Assembly (NCBI RefSeq): GCF_031326345.1
Contig: NZ_CP133671.1
Coordinates: forward strand, 4,464,001 to 4,528,000
Length of the DNA stretch: 64,000 nt
DNA from: Aureispira sp. CCB-E
GTDB taxonomy: Bacteria > Bacteroidota > Bacteroidia > Chitinophagales > Saprospiraceae
Direction of reading: 5' to 3'
The translations under genes and the position numbers were made by a program. Shown here piece after piece: positions 44,795 to 52,964 of this stretch. How positions within the stretch are numbered: the first letter of the stretch is position 1; every line of letters starts with the position of its first letter. The notes beneath the pieces are model-generated. The model did not search any database. It was given only the letters and a program-made list of their open reading frames with translations, and was not told the origin of the DNA.

Positions 44795-45211
44795 ATGAAA
44801 AAATTCTTTTTAACTTGGATCACCCTCTTGGGTATTGTAGCACTCACTTTTGCTCAAACACAAAAAACCTTGGTCAAAACTCTGCCTGTTGAGTGCCCTA
44901 CTTACGAAGCTATTTTTGCCTTAAAAGGACAGGTTGACGTTGAAGAATGGGACAATAAAACCATTCGAATTGTCACCACAATTACAACTGCCAATACTCC
45001 TGAAAACGTCTTAAAAGCTTTGGTAGCAGCTGGGCGTTACGATTATGAAATGACAATAGATGATATGAATCAAACCATCACCATTGATATGCCTAAAAAA
45101 GAGAATGCGATTATGATTAATGGTGTTGATCTTGACGATCAATTAGACTATAAAATTTTCGTTCCGAAAGGAATGAATTATCAAATTGGTTTGGATTTTA
45201 TGTTGATGTAA
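44795..45211 (+). CDS. Small exported protein, first of two paralogues
   Basis: This 138-residue protein has a signal peptide (MKKFFLTWITLLGIVALTFAQ) and a short beta-rich mature domain (IFALKGQVDVEEWDNKTIRI, then ITIDMPKKENAIMI). The pattern of an exported beta-strand domain with Asn and Asp turns resembles the DUF4097/GIN head of Bacteroidota putative adhesins, in a very short form. It is paralogous to the gene at 45735-46142, with the same signal peptide style and a matching strand order. A palindromic repeat and two further structures lie between them. Function is unknown. Confidence 0.8.
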   Translation: MKKFFLTWITLLGIVALTFAQTQKTLVKTLPVECPTYEAIFALKGQVDVEEWDNKTIRIVTTITTANTPENVLKALVAAGRYDYEMTIDDMNQTITIDMPKKENAIMINGVDLDDQLDYKIFVPKGMNYQIGLDFMLM

Positions 45212-45256
45212 TTTAGTTCGTCCAATCCCAAGTTTTATTAGCTATGTATTTGATAC

Positions 45257-45459
45257 AATAGTTCGTTGAAACCACGGAGTAGCAGCGCAGCTAAACTTTA
45301 TTAGTTTGATAATCAGTAAGTTGCACATTTGTTTCACTTCGTACTAAAGCTTTGATTATCAAACTAATATAAATGTGCTTTTTTGTTTTTTTGGTAAAAA
45401 GTAAACAACTAAGCGATAGCGATCTCACGACCGCAGGGAGCTAATCAACGAACTACTAT
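45257..45459 (-). repeat. Palindromic repeat, rearranged copy
   Basis: This copy of about 203 bases is in the opposite orientation to those at 38646 and 59427. The inner part (CTCACGACCGCAGGGAGCT, AAGCGATAGCGAT and the TGATAATC inverted pair) is kept. The arm differs: next to the AT-rich centre, the core CCACGGAGTAGCAGCGCAGC lies inverted relative to the TTCGTTGA boundary when compared with the full copies, and the other arm is reduced to TCAACGAACTACTAT. The arm module has thus been flipped or reshuffled. Confidence 0.82.
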
Positions 45460-45559
45460 GATAATAATACAGCTAGCTATTGAGACAAGCGACTTAATGA
45501 TTTTTAGAATCCTCGATATAGTGTTTATCTTCCTATAAAAACATGTTTTACTTGTTTAG

Positions 45560-45608
45560 TAGTCCGCTAAAAACAGCGGACTATTAACTTGTCAAAGCAT
45601 GTTTTTTT
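45560..45608 (+). terminator. Hairpin with T-run
   Basis: TAGTCCGCT at 45560-45568 pairs perfectly with AGCGGACTA at 45575-45583. An outer weaker pairing (AAACATG near 45539 with CATGTTT near 45599) extends the structure, and a T-run follows at 45602-45608. It could end a transcript from the first paralogue and the repeat. Confidence 0.6.
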
Positions 45609-45622
45609 GTCTTTTTGCTCAT

Positions 45623-45662
45623 ACTAAGCAACATCATTTTTTAAACTAAGCAACATCATTTT
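45623..45662 (+). repeat. Direct repeat of 18 bases in a promoter region
   Basis: ACTAAGCAACATCATTTT occurs at 45623-45640 and again, identical, at 45645-45662, a spacing of 22 bases (about two helical turns). The pair lies 20 bases upstream of the candidate -7 element at 45682 and about 75 bases before the second paralogue. Such spacing fits a tandem activator site. Confidence 0.6.
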
Positions 45663-45681
45663 ATGATCTATTGAATCCCAC

Positions 45682-45689
45682 TATATTTG
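45682..45689 (+). promoter_or_regulatory. Candidate Bacteroidota -7 promoter element
   Basis: TATATTTG is a full match to TAnnTTTG and lies 45 bases upstream of the ATG at 45735. There is no clear -33 TTTG, but the 18-base direct repeat ends 20 bases upstream and could bind an activator. Confidence 0.4.
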
Positions 45690-45734
45690 GTCTGTAATCA
45701 AAAAACAATTACTTCACTATAAAACAGATCAATC

Positions 45735-46142
45735 ATGAAAAAGCTACTATTAACTTGGGTAATTGTACTACTAACCTTTGGTCTAGGATGGGCGCAGACA
45801 GAAAACACATTTGTTCAAACGTTTATTCCTGAAGAAGATTGTTATTTTGCCGTTTTTGCTTTAAATGCTAATGCGACAGTAAATACATGGGATGAACCAA
45901 CCATCAAAATTACTTACACCCTTAAAAACCTTCCCGAAGCTAACAACACAGACAAAGTCTTTCATCAAGTTGAAATGCAGTTTTACGAAGAAGAAAGGGT
46001 CATGATTTTTGAACTTCCTAATCAAGACAAAGCAGTACTAAACAATGCCGAAAAAATGGTCGAATTCTTGGAAGTAGAAATCCTTATTCCTAATGGCATT
46101 AAATACCATGTTGTTCCAACGGCTTTACATCCACTACTATAA
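45735..46142 (+). CDS. Small exported protein, second of two paralogues
   Basis: This 135-residue protein has a signal peptide (MKKLLLTWVIVLLTFGLGWA) and a mature beta-rich part (FALNANATVNTWDEPTIKIT, then VMIFELPNQDK). Its strand order and spacing match those of the gene at 44795-45211 at low identity, so the pair arose by duplication. Both are short for the adhesin-head family they resemble. It has its own promoter signals and is followed by a terminator at 46214. Function is unknown; envelope location is likely. Confidence 0.8.
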   Translation: MKKLLLTWVIVLLTFGLGWAQTENTFVQTFIPEEDCYFAVFALNANATVNTWDEPTIKITYTLKNLPEANNTDKVFHQVEMQFYEEERVMIFELPNQDKAVLNNAEKMVEFLEVEILIPNGIKYHVVPTALHPLL

Positions 46143-46213
46143 ACAAAGCATTAATTAGGGGTTGAGAACTTACTCAAAATAAAAAAGCATTCAATCCTAA
46201 ATACCATAATTCA

Positions 46214-46254
46214 AGCCATAAGTTTTCGTTCAATCGTTGCTTATGGCTTTTTTA
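46214..46254 (+). terminator. Intrinsic terminator after the second paralogue
   Basis: AGCCATAAG at 46214-46222 pairs perfectly with CTTATGGCT at 46240-46248, followed by five or more T. The loop is 17 bases. Confidence 0.85.
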
Positions 46255-46342
46255 CTTTCTTGTTGCAGGATAATCCTATGCTTGTGTTCAATGATATAAT
46301 GAACCTTGGAACTTATTAGGGTACTAGATAGTTACATAATTT

Positions 46343-47221
46343 ATGAAACTAACAATTACAGGATATTCGACCGCTTTATTTGCAACATGGTATTTTATTG
46401 AAGAGTTGGGTTTACTCTTTGATGCAGGAGATGGGGTATCGGCTCATTTACTACAAAAATCTAGAAAAATTAAACATATTTTCATCAGTCATCCTGATAG
46501 AGATCATATTACAGGTCTATTGCAAATCCGTCAGTTAAATGCCCGTGAAGGCGGTTTTCCTTGGGTCTACTATCCAAAAGATGCAGGCTCCTTTCCTGCT
46601 ATGGACAACTTTATGAGTAAATTTGATCCACATACCCAACACAATATTTGGCATCCTCTAAATGATACACAAGACGTTCCCATAAAAAAAGGAATTTTGG
46701 TGCATAGTATAAGAAATGAGCACATTGAAGCTCCTAAAAATAGCATTAAAAGTCTAAGCTTTGATGTTATCGAAGTCAAACAAAAACTAAAAGAACAATT
46801 CAAAACATTATCTCCTAAAGAATTGCAAACCCTTCGACTGCAAAAGGGCAATGATTTTATTACAGAAGAAAAAAAACAGTCTATTTTAAGTTATTCAGGT
46901 GATACTCCTGTCCAAGATTTCGATCGCTGGAAGCATTCTAAAATTCTCATTCACGAAGCAACATTTTTGGATAATTCTATCAATCCCCCCAAAGGGCAGA
47001 AAAAGAACCAACATAGCACCTTAGAAGAAGTCATAGAAATGGTGGCAGCATCTAAAGTAGAACAATTAATTTTAGGGCATTTTTCTTCTCGTTATTCCAA
47101 GCAACAAATCCAACAAGCGGTAATGTCCTTCGCTCAAAAATATGCTTTAAACATACCTATATTCTGTGTTTTTCCTGGCGAAGTTGTGAAAGATATTTTA
47201 AATACCAATTCTATTGTCTGA
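46343..47221 (+). CDS. RNase Z-like metallo-beta-lactamase-fold hydrolase
   Basis: This 292-residue soluble protein has an MBL fold with RNase Z-type C-terminal motifs: YSGDTPVQDF, ILIHEATFLD and LGHFSSRYS. The first metal motif, normally H-x-H-x-D-H, reads H50-P-D52-R-D54-H55, so the second His is replaced by Asp. It may still bind two metals with an altered site. The overall length fits short RNase Z or arylsulfatase-like (AtsA/ElaC) members, and the substrate could be tRNA 3' trailers or a small cyclic or ester compound. The gene is transcribed alone and converges on the 186-residue gene 16 bases away. Confidence 0.85.
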   Translation: MKLTITGYSTALFATWYFIEELGLLFDAGDGVSAHLLQKSRKIKHIFISHPDRDHITGLLQIRQLNAREGGFPWVYYPKDAGSFPAMDNFMSKFDPHTQHNIWHPLNDTQDVPIKKGILVHSIRNEHIEAPKNSIKSLSFDVIEVKQKLKEQFKTLSPKELQTLRLQKGNDFITEEKKQSILSYSGDTPVQDFDRWKHSKILIHEATFLDNSINPPKGQKKNQHSTLEEVIEMVAASKVEQLILGHFSSRYSKQQIQQAVMSFAQKYALNIPIFCVFPGEVVKDILNTNSIV

Positions 47222-47237
47222 CAACATCATAATGATG

Positions 47238-47798
47238 CTATCCAAACATTCCAACCAAATACAAATACGTTACTACTATTATTATTAACAAACACCAAAT
47301 GAGAATTTTAGCCGGCAATACTTGGGAAGCTTTTTGAAGGTTTCGAGCTACTAAGGTCTCCTTCAACTGCTGTACTTCTGATAGTGAATAGGCAATATTT
47401 TGCTCTGCCAATACTTTCAAAGCCAATTCTAAGCTCTTTCCATTCATTTGCGCTGAAGCCAATGCTTTTTGCAATACTGTAACTGGCAAACCTCTGAAAA
47501 AACGCTCTTCAGCAGCTTCAAAATAGGTCAAAATAGTGCTGTATCTTTGAACCAATTGGTCTGCTTTTTCTTTGCACGCTTCTGGCAAAAAAACCGCCCA
47601 ACCATCATAAATTCCTTTTGTTTCTACAAAATCAATAATCCGAATCGCATCTTTGTAAGCATAATAATAACGCCACTCTAAAACCATTGCTATCCCCTCT
47701 TTCTTCATAACTTCTTGAAATGCCTCTACATCTGCCGATTCATCCAAAATGAGGTAAGGTACTAATTCCGTACGCTTTTCATCTACATTATGCTTCAT
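47238..47798 (-). CDS. C-terminally anchored protein of unknown function (186 aa)
   Basis: The preferred start is the ATG at 47798; a GTG at 47804 would add two residues. The protein has a soluble alpha/beta part (about 1-155) with VPYLILDESADVEAFQEVM near the start and a single membrane helix at the extreme C-terminus (about 163-184). That makes it a tail-anchored inner-membrane protein. I do not recognise a family with certainty; the first half resembles small ferredoxin-like signal-transducing domains (DUF2007-like). The start overlaps the end of recD2 by 11 bases, so the two are co-transcribed. Confidence 0.72.
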   Translation of the reverse strand: MKHNVDEKRTELVPYLILDESADVEAFQEVMKKEGIAMVLEWRYYYAYKDAIRIIDFVETKGIYDGWAVFLPEACKEKADQLVQRYSTILTYFEAAEERFFRGLPVTVLQKALASAQMNGKSLELALKVLAEQNIAYSLSEVQQLKETLVARNLQKASQVLPAKILIWCLLIIIVVTYLYLVGMFG

Positions 47799-50049
47799 TT
47801 TCACTAAAATGTTTTGTTACCCAATCGGCATACCCTTCCGCCCCCAACATGGGTACAATCTGTATAATAGGCAAACCTTTCTCTTCTTGTTGCAGCATTG
47901 CCACTAAGCCTGTATAACGTTTGTGTGCCTTATTATTTCGAATCGCAGCACTAACAGCTTCCTTTGTTCCCACCAAAATAACCAATTGTTTGCCCCTTGT
48001 TATCCCTGTGTACAATAAATTTCTAAAAAGCAACCGATTATACGACTCATGAATCGGCAAGATGATACAAGGACTTTCACTTCCTTGATACTTATGGACA
48101 GAAACAGCATAAGCCAAGTCGAGCTCCAACAATTCTGAAAATTCGTATTCTACCTCTTTTCCATCAAATTCTACTACAACTATTTTATCAACATCAATCA
48201 CTTTCTTAAGGTAACCAATATCTCCATTATACACACCCTTATCATAATTATTTCTAGTCTGTATCACTTTATCCCCTTCCACCAACTTTTTATGTCCAAC
48301 CCCCATGTCTTCGTTTTTCTTCTTAGGATTTAAGTTGAGTTGTAAAATACGATTAAATTCTACACTTCCTATTTTCCCCTTATTCATCGGACATAACAAC
48401 TGAATGTCTTTTAGCTTGTGTAAACCATATGCTTTGGGCAAACGTTTGTCAATTAGCCCTAAAATGTGTTGTATGAGTCGTTCAGGTTGACGTTCAGTAA
48501 TAAAAAAGAAATCACTATCTTTTTCTGTCGTAATATTAGGAAAAATTCCTTGGTTGATTTTATGTGCATTGATTACAATCTGCGAATTAATGGCTTGTCT
48601 AAAAATTTCTGTCAACCTTGTAACAGGCACTCGTTCGCTTTGAATCAAATCGTTTAGCACATTCCCTGCCCCCACACTAGGCAATTGGTCAACATCTCCT
48701 ACCAAAATCACCTTACAATTATCAGGAACAGCTTTCAACAAAGCACTCATCAAAAAAGCATCAATCATACTTGCCTCATCTACAATAAGCACCTCACAAT
48801 CCAACTGATCGTATTTATTCTTACGAAAATAGCGAGTAACAAAATCAAAGGTTAATAAGCTATGAATGGTAGAAGCTTCCCTTTTCGTAATTTCGCTAAG
48901 TCGCTTAGCAGCTCGTCCAGTAGGAGCAGCAAGAACAATAGACTCGGTGGTTTCTAAACAAATATCTAAGACTACTTTTGTAATCGTACTTTTTCCAGTA
49001 CCAGGTCCTCCTGTAATAATATGCAGCTTGTCTTCTATACTTTTAATGACGGCGGCTTCTTGTTGTACAGCCAAAGTAATTCCATTTTTCTTGCTAGATT
49101 TTTCTATAGCAAGTTCCAAATCGGTTGCTTCAAAAACATCCTCAAAGACCTTTAAGCGCTGTATTTCTGCCGCAATTTCTTTTTCATAGTCATAATTGAC
49201 CTTTGACCAAACAAAAGTCTTAGGGCTACCTCCTTTGTGTGTTAATAATTTGAGAATAACCCTTCCTTTTGCTGCCAACCTATTTAAGGCATCTTCTACC
49301 AAGTCAAAAGCAACTCCTAGCAACATCGCTGCCTCCTTTACCAACCCTTCTAAAGGATAGCAACTGTGTCCCATTCGAGCAACCTGTTCCAGAGTAAATT
49401 CTATTCCAGAAGCAATTCTTGCGGCATCATTGACATCCACACCCATTTTTTGAGCAATGGCATCTGATTTCTTAAAACCAATACCATCAATTTCCGTTGA
49501 TAAACGATACGGATTTTCTTTGACCTTTTCAATGCTTTTTTGACCGTAAACCTTAAAAATACGTTGAGCATAAGCAGGTGAAACGCCATAATTTTGAAGA
49601 AAGATCATAACCTGCCGAACATCTTTCTGTTTTGCCCATGCCGATTGTATCCGTTCTAATTTCTTCTTGCCAATTCCTTCTATTTCTAACAAACGATGCG
49701 GAGCAATATCAAAAACTTCTAGTGTTATTTCTCCAAAATGATCGACAATTTTCTTGGCAAATACAGCACCAATTCCTGCCACAGATCCCGAAGCTAAATA
49801 CAACTCAATGCCCCTAGTAGTAGATGGAATTTTAACATCAAAAGCCTCTACAACAAACTGCTTACCAAACTTCTTATCATTCTTCCAATAACCTTCACAA
49901 AGCAAGGTTTCACCAACCTGAACTCCCATCATACTCCCCACTACTGTGGTCACGTTGGCATGCCCTGTTTCCAATATTTTGCCAACAGTATATCCATTTT
50001 CTTCGTTTCTATAAATAATATGCTCTAAGCTTCCTTCAATCTTTTCCAT
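47788..50049 (-). CDS. recD2: RecD2-type SF1B DNA helicase
   Basis: This 753-residue protein matches RecD2, the stand-alone RecD-like 5'-3' helicase of bacteria. The N-terminal region (about 1-330) contains an OB-type start and helix-hairpin-helix segments such as LLEIEGIGKKKLERIQ. The helicase core has Walker A ITGGPGTGKST, Walker B LIVDEASMID, motif III LVGDVDQLPSVGAGN and a C-terminal UvrD-like domain with AVSVHKYQGSE (motif V) and TGITRGKQ (motif VI). It acts in DNA repair and recombination in the cytoplasm. The IS1-like element ends 44 bases upstream of its ATG, so its promoter may be displaced or supplied by the IS. Confidence 0.95.
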   Translation of the reverse strand: MEKIEGSLEHIIYRNEENGYTVGKILETGHANVTTVVGSMMGVQVGETLLCEGYWKNDKKFGKQFVVEAFDVKIPSTTRGIELYLASGSVAGIGAVFAKKIVDHFGEITLEVFDIAPHRLLEIEGIGKKKLERIQSAWAKQKDVRQVMIFLQNYGVSPAYAQRIFKVYGQKSIEKVKENPYRLSTEIDGIGFKKSDAIAQKMGVDVNDAARIASGIEFTLEQVARMGHSCYPLEGLVKEAAMLLGVAFDLVEDALNRLAAKGRVILKLLTHKGGSPKTFVWSKVNYDYEKEIAAEIQRLKVFEDVFEATDLELAIEKSSKKNGITLAVQQEAAVIKSIEDKLHIITGGPGTGKSTITKVVLDICLETTESIVLAAPTGRAAKRLSEITKREASTIHSLLTFDFVTRYFRKNKYDQLDCEVLIVDEASMIDAFLMSALLKAVPDNCKVILVGDVDQLPSVGAGNVLNDLIQSERVPVTRLTEIFRQAINSQIVINAHKINQGIFPNITTEKDSDFFFITERQPERLIQHILGLIDKRLPKAYGLHKLKDIQLLCPMNKGKIGSVEFNRILQLNLNPKKKNEDMGVGHKKLVEGDKVIQTRNNYDKGVYNGDIGYLKKVIDVDKIVVVEFDGKEVEYEFSELLELDLAYAVSVHKYQGSESPCIILPIHESYNRLLFRNLLYTGITRGKQLVILVGTKEAVSAAIRNNKAHKRYTGLVAMLQQEEKGLPIIQIVPMLGAEGYADWVTKHFSENEA

Positions 50050-50093
50050 AGTTGCAATTTATAACAAAAAGAATCAACAAGCAATTCTTATTT

Positions 50094-50877
50094 GGGTAGT
50101 GATGTAGATTGTATGATAAGTTAGAAAAAAAGACAATGAAGACTATATTTGTAAGATGTGTTCAATATCTATACAAATAAAATGTCCTCATTGCCACAAT
50201 TCAAAGGTCGTTAAAAACGGGAAAAAAACCACAGGAAGACAAAACTTTCTGTGTAAGAATTGTGGCAAACAATTTCAAGCTGAATATTTATACCAAGGAG
50301 CAGATCCAAGTATGAAAGCCCAGCTACAAAGTTCTTTATTACATGGTAGTGGTATTAGAGATTGTTACAAAATATTTGGAATTAGTCCTAAAACTACTCT
50401 TCGATTTATACTAGAGCAAGGAGAAAAAATTAAAATTACTCCTAGACAAAAGAAGTATAAAAAAGTGCAAATTGATGAGTTATATTCCTTTGTGAATCAG
50501 AAAGGTAAAAAAGTGTGGGTTTTCTACGTTTACGCTCCTGAGACCAAAGAAATATTAGCTGTAACAATGGGCAAACGTACAAAAAAGCAACTTCGATATT
50601 TAATGACACAATTAAAGTGTCTAGATATAGAAATTGAATTTTACTGTACAGATGCTTTTAAGAGTTTTAAAGAGGTCTTACCTTATTATCAACATATTAT
50701 TGGTAAATCTTTTACTAAAGATATTGAAGGTATTAATACTCTTATTCGCTCTAAAATTGCACGATTTCACCGAAGAACTACCAAGTTTTCTAAGAAACTT
50801 AAGTATCAATGGCATTTGTTTAAAATTTTTGTCTTTTATTTCAATGAACTTCCATCATACATTTAACAACACAACCC
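50094..50877 (+). mobile_element. Complete IS1-like insertion sequence (784 bp) with TIRs and TSD
   Basis: The left end starts GGGTAGTGATGTAGATTGTA at 50094 and the right end, read in reverse, starts GGGTTGTGTTGTTAAATGTA. Over the first 24 bases, about 19 match. TTATTT stands immediately outside both ends (50088-50093 and 50878-50883), a 6-base target duplication. One transposase gene fills the inside. Total length, terminal GG-rich ends and transposase type fit the IS1 family, in a variant without the InsA/InsB frameshift. The clean ends and duplication suggest a recent, intact insertion. Confidence 0.9.
50156..50866 (+). CDS. IS1-family transposase, single-frame type
   Basis: This 236-residue protein has a zinc finger (C10, C13, C33, C36) in the InsA-like N-terminus and a DDE-type catalytic domain. 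The catalytic residues are probably Asp107 in QIDELYS, Asp166 in CTDAFKSF and Glu191 in DIEGINTLIR. In classical IS1, InsA and InsB are joined by a -1 frameshift; here one continuous frame covers both parts. The stop codon lies within the right inverted repeat. The protein cuts and joins the element ends. Confidence 0.93.
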   Translation: MCSISIQIKCPHCHNSKVVKNGKKTTGRQNFLCKNCGKQFQAEYLYQGADPSMKAQLQSSLLHGSGIRDCYKIFGISPKTTLRFILEQGEKIKITPRQKKYKKVQIDELYSFVNQKGKKVWVFYVYAPETKEILAVTMGKRTKKQLRYLMTQLKCLDIEIEFYCTDAFKSFKEVLPYYQHIIGKSFTKDIEGINTLIRSKIARFHRRTTKFSKKLKYQWHLFKIFVFYFNELPSYI

Positions 50878-51028
50878 TTATTTGATAGACACACAAAGTA
50901 TGTATATTTTTCGTTATGATAGCCATCCATTTATTAGATTTTTGACAATTCATTTAGCTAATTTGCCAAACAACAATTTTTTGTATCTTATCTTTAAGCA
51001 TATTTACCCCTTATAAAACAATTATCTA

Positions 51029-52942
51029 ATGTATCTTTCTTTTTTATTCCGCATTTTTTGCTTTTTATTCCCTTTTCAACTCCTTCTAGCACAAGAAAAT
51101 CACAGGATTGACAGTTTAGAAAAATTAGCCGATACTGCCCTTTCTTCTGACCAAAAATCAGAGCTATATCATTCGATTGCAAAAGAATACTTAAATGTAG
51201 ATTTTGAAAAAGCAGAAGCCTACGAAAACTTGGCCTTAAAGTTTTGCTCTGATGACAATCATAGCCAATTGGGAGATTGTTATGGTCTTTTTGCTGCCAT
51301 TTATGCCCAAACTTCTAGATCCCCCCAAGCTTTAACCTACGTAGATAGCTCTATTTATTTCTATGAAATAGCCAAAGATACCGTTGGAATAGCAATAGCC
51401 TACAACACTAAAGGAGCCATTCTCATTCAATTACAACAATTTGAAAAAGGAGCTGAATATTTGTATAAGAATCTACAATTAAACGAACAAATGAGTGATA
51501 CCGCTTCCCTAATGCCTGGGCTTCAAAATCTCTTGGAAATTTATCGAATGATTGGCGAACACAACAAAGCCTTGGAAACAGGGAGAAAAATTTTGTCCCT
51601 CGCTCACTCTACCCATGATATTTCAATGCAAGGATTTGCCTATCAATCTATAGGAGCTATTATGTTCAACTCGCATCAAATCGACTCTTCTTTAGCTTAT
51701 TATCTTAAATCTATTCCTGCATTTAAAAACGCAAATAACTATGAACAAGTCGCTTTGTCCTATGGTCACATAGCACATCTTTATGCCTTCCAAAAAAAGA
51801 AATCATTGGCTTTGGAAGCGATTCAACAAGCAATAGAGTTCCAACCATTTATTAATTCTCAAAGTAACACCCTCGAATTGCAACTTTATATTGCTCACAC
51901 CTATTATGCCATTGAAAATTACAACCAAAGCATCGCTATATCCCAAACAGTGTTAGACACAGCAACTATTTTAAACGACTTTTATTTTCAAGAACAAAGC
52001 CTAAATCGCCTGATTAAGAACATGGTGCAGCTCAATGATTTTGAAGCCGCCTACAACTATCAAAAAAAACGAGAAAGTGTTCTAGATTCATTTCTAACAT
52101 TAGAAAAGCAAAATGAATTACTAAATTTAGAAACCAAGTATCAAACAGAAAAAATTGAGCAAGAAAATAAATTGCTTGCTCAAGAAAAAGCTATCGAAAA
52201 AATTAGAGCAGATCGCAACCGTCAACTACTTTATCTGTCTATTTTTGCGATTATACTAATAATAATTATTTCCATTCTCTTAGTTCGCCAATCCAAAATA
52301 AATGCAGCTCGTTTGACCAATCAACTCAAAAATCGCCTGTTGCGCAATCAAATGAGCCCTCATTTTATCTTTAACTCTTTGGTCGCTATTCAAAACTTTG
52401 TTTACAAAAGCAACCCCATTCAAGCAGGAGATTATTTAGCTTCTTTTGCTCAACTAATTCGTGCTATTTTAGAAAATTCTATGGAAGAATACATCCCGTT
52501 GGAAAAAGAAATTCAATGGCTTGATAATTATCTAAAGTTGCAACTATTACGTTTTGACAACAACTTTGATTATTCCATTGATTTAGATGAAAACATTGAC
52601 TTGGATAATATGCTTATTCCTCCAATGCTCACACAACCTTTTATTGAAAATGCTTTGGAACACGGTCTGCAAGATGTAGATTACAAAGGTAAAATTGAGG
52701 TCAAAATTAACATATCTAACGACATTTTGCACATTAAAGTTTATGATAATGGCGTTGGTTTAGAAGCGAATAATAAACCTAACGATCAAAAAAAGCACCA
52801 ATCATTAGCCCTTAAAATTACTAAAGAACGCCTACAATTTCTCAACAAAAAACGTGGAAAAAAAATATTCTTTAATATGAAAAGCCTTCCTTCTAAAGGA
52901 ACTTTAGTTTCTTTTTCGCTACCTTTAAATTATAAATATTAA
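51029..52942 (+). CDS. TPR sensor with LytS/YehU-type histidine kinase domain
   Basis: This 637-residue protein has a signal peptide or first helix (residues 1-22), TPR repeats in the periplasm (about 30-330), a coiled coil, a membrane helix (about 397-418) and a cytoplasmic His_kinase domain of the LytS/YehU type. The phosphoacceptor His is in NQMSPHFIFNSL, and the ATPase lid region has PPMLTQPFIENALEHG and DNGVGLE. Such proteins act as sensors with the adjacent LytTR response regulator, which starts 22 bases downstream. The N-terminal TPR part presumably detects a periplasmic ligand or protein. Confidence 0.92.
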   Translation: MYLSFLFRIFCFLFPFQLLLAQENHRIDSLEKLADTALSSDQKSELYHSIAKEYLNVDFEKAEAYENLALKFCSDDNHSQLGDCYGLFAAIYAQTSRSPQALTYVDSSIYFYEIAKDTVGIAIAYNTKGAILIQLQQFEKGAEYLYKNLQLNEQMSDTASLMPGLQNLLEIYRMIGEHNKALETGRKILSLAHSTHDISMQGFAYQSIGAIMFNSHQIDSSLAYYLKSIPAFKNANNYEQVALSYGHIAHLYAFQKKKSLALEAIQQAIEFQPFINSQSNTLELQLYIAHTYYAIENYNQSIAISQTVLDTATILNDFYFQEQSLNRLIKNMVQLNDFEAAYNYQKKRESVLDSFLTLEKQNELLNLETKYQTEKIEQENKLLAQEKAIEKIRADRNRQLLYLSIFAIILIIIISILLVRQSKINAARLTNQLKNRLLRNQMSPHFIFNSLVAIQNFVYKSNPIQAGDYLASFAQLIRAILENSMEEYIPLEKEIQWLDNYLKLQLLRFDNNFDYSIDLDENIDLDNMLIPPMLTQPFIENALEHGLQDVDYKGKIEVKINISNDILHIKVYDNGVGLEANNKPNDQKKHQSLALKITKERLQFLNKKRGKKIFFNMKSLPSKGTLVSFSLPLNYKY

Positions 52943-52964
52943 TACCAATCATATTCCCTTTATA

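Noticed and set aside
50144-50151. TATATTTG just before the transposase ATG as a promoter -7 element
   Set aside because: It ends 5 bases before the ATG at 50156, so transcription from it would begin at or after the start codon and lose the zinc-finger start.
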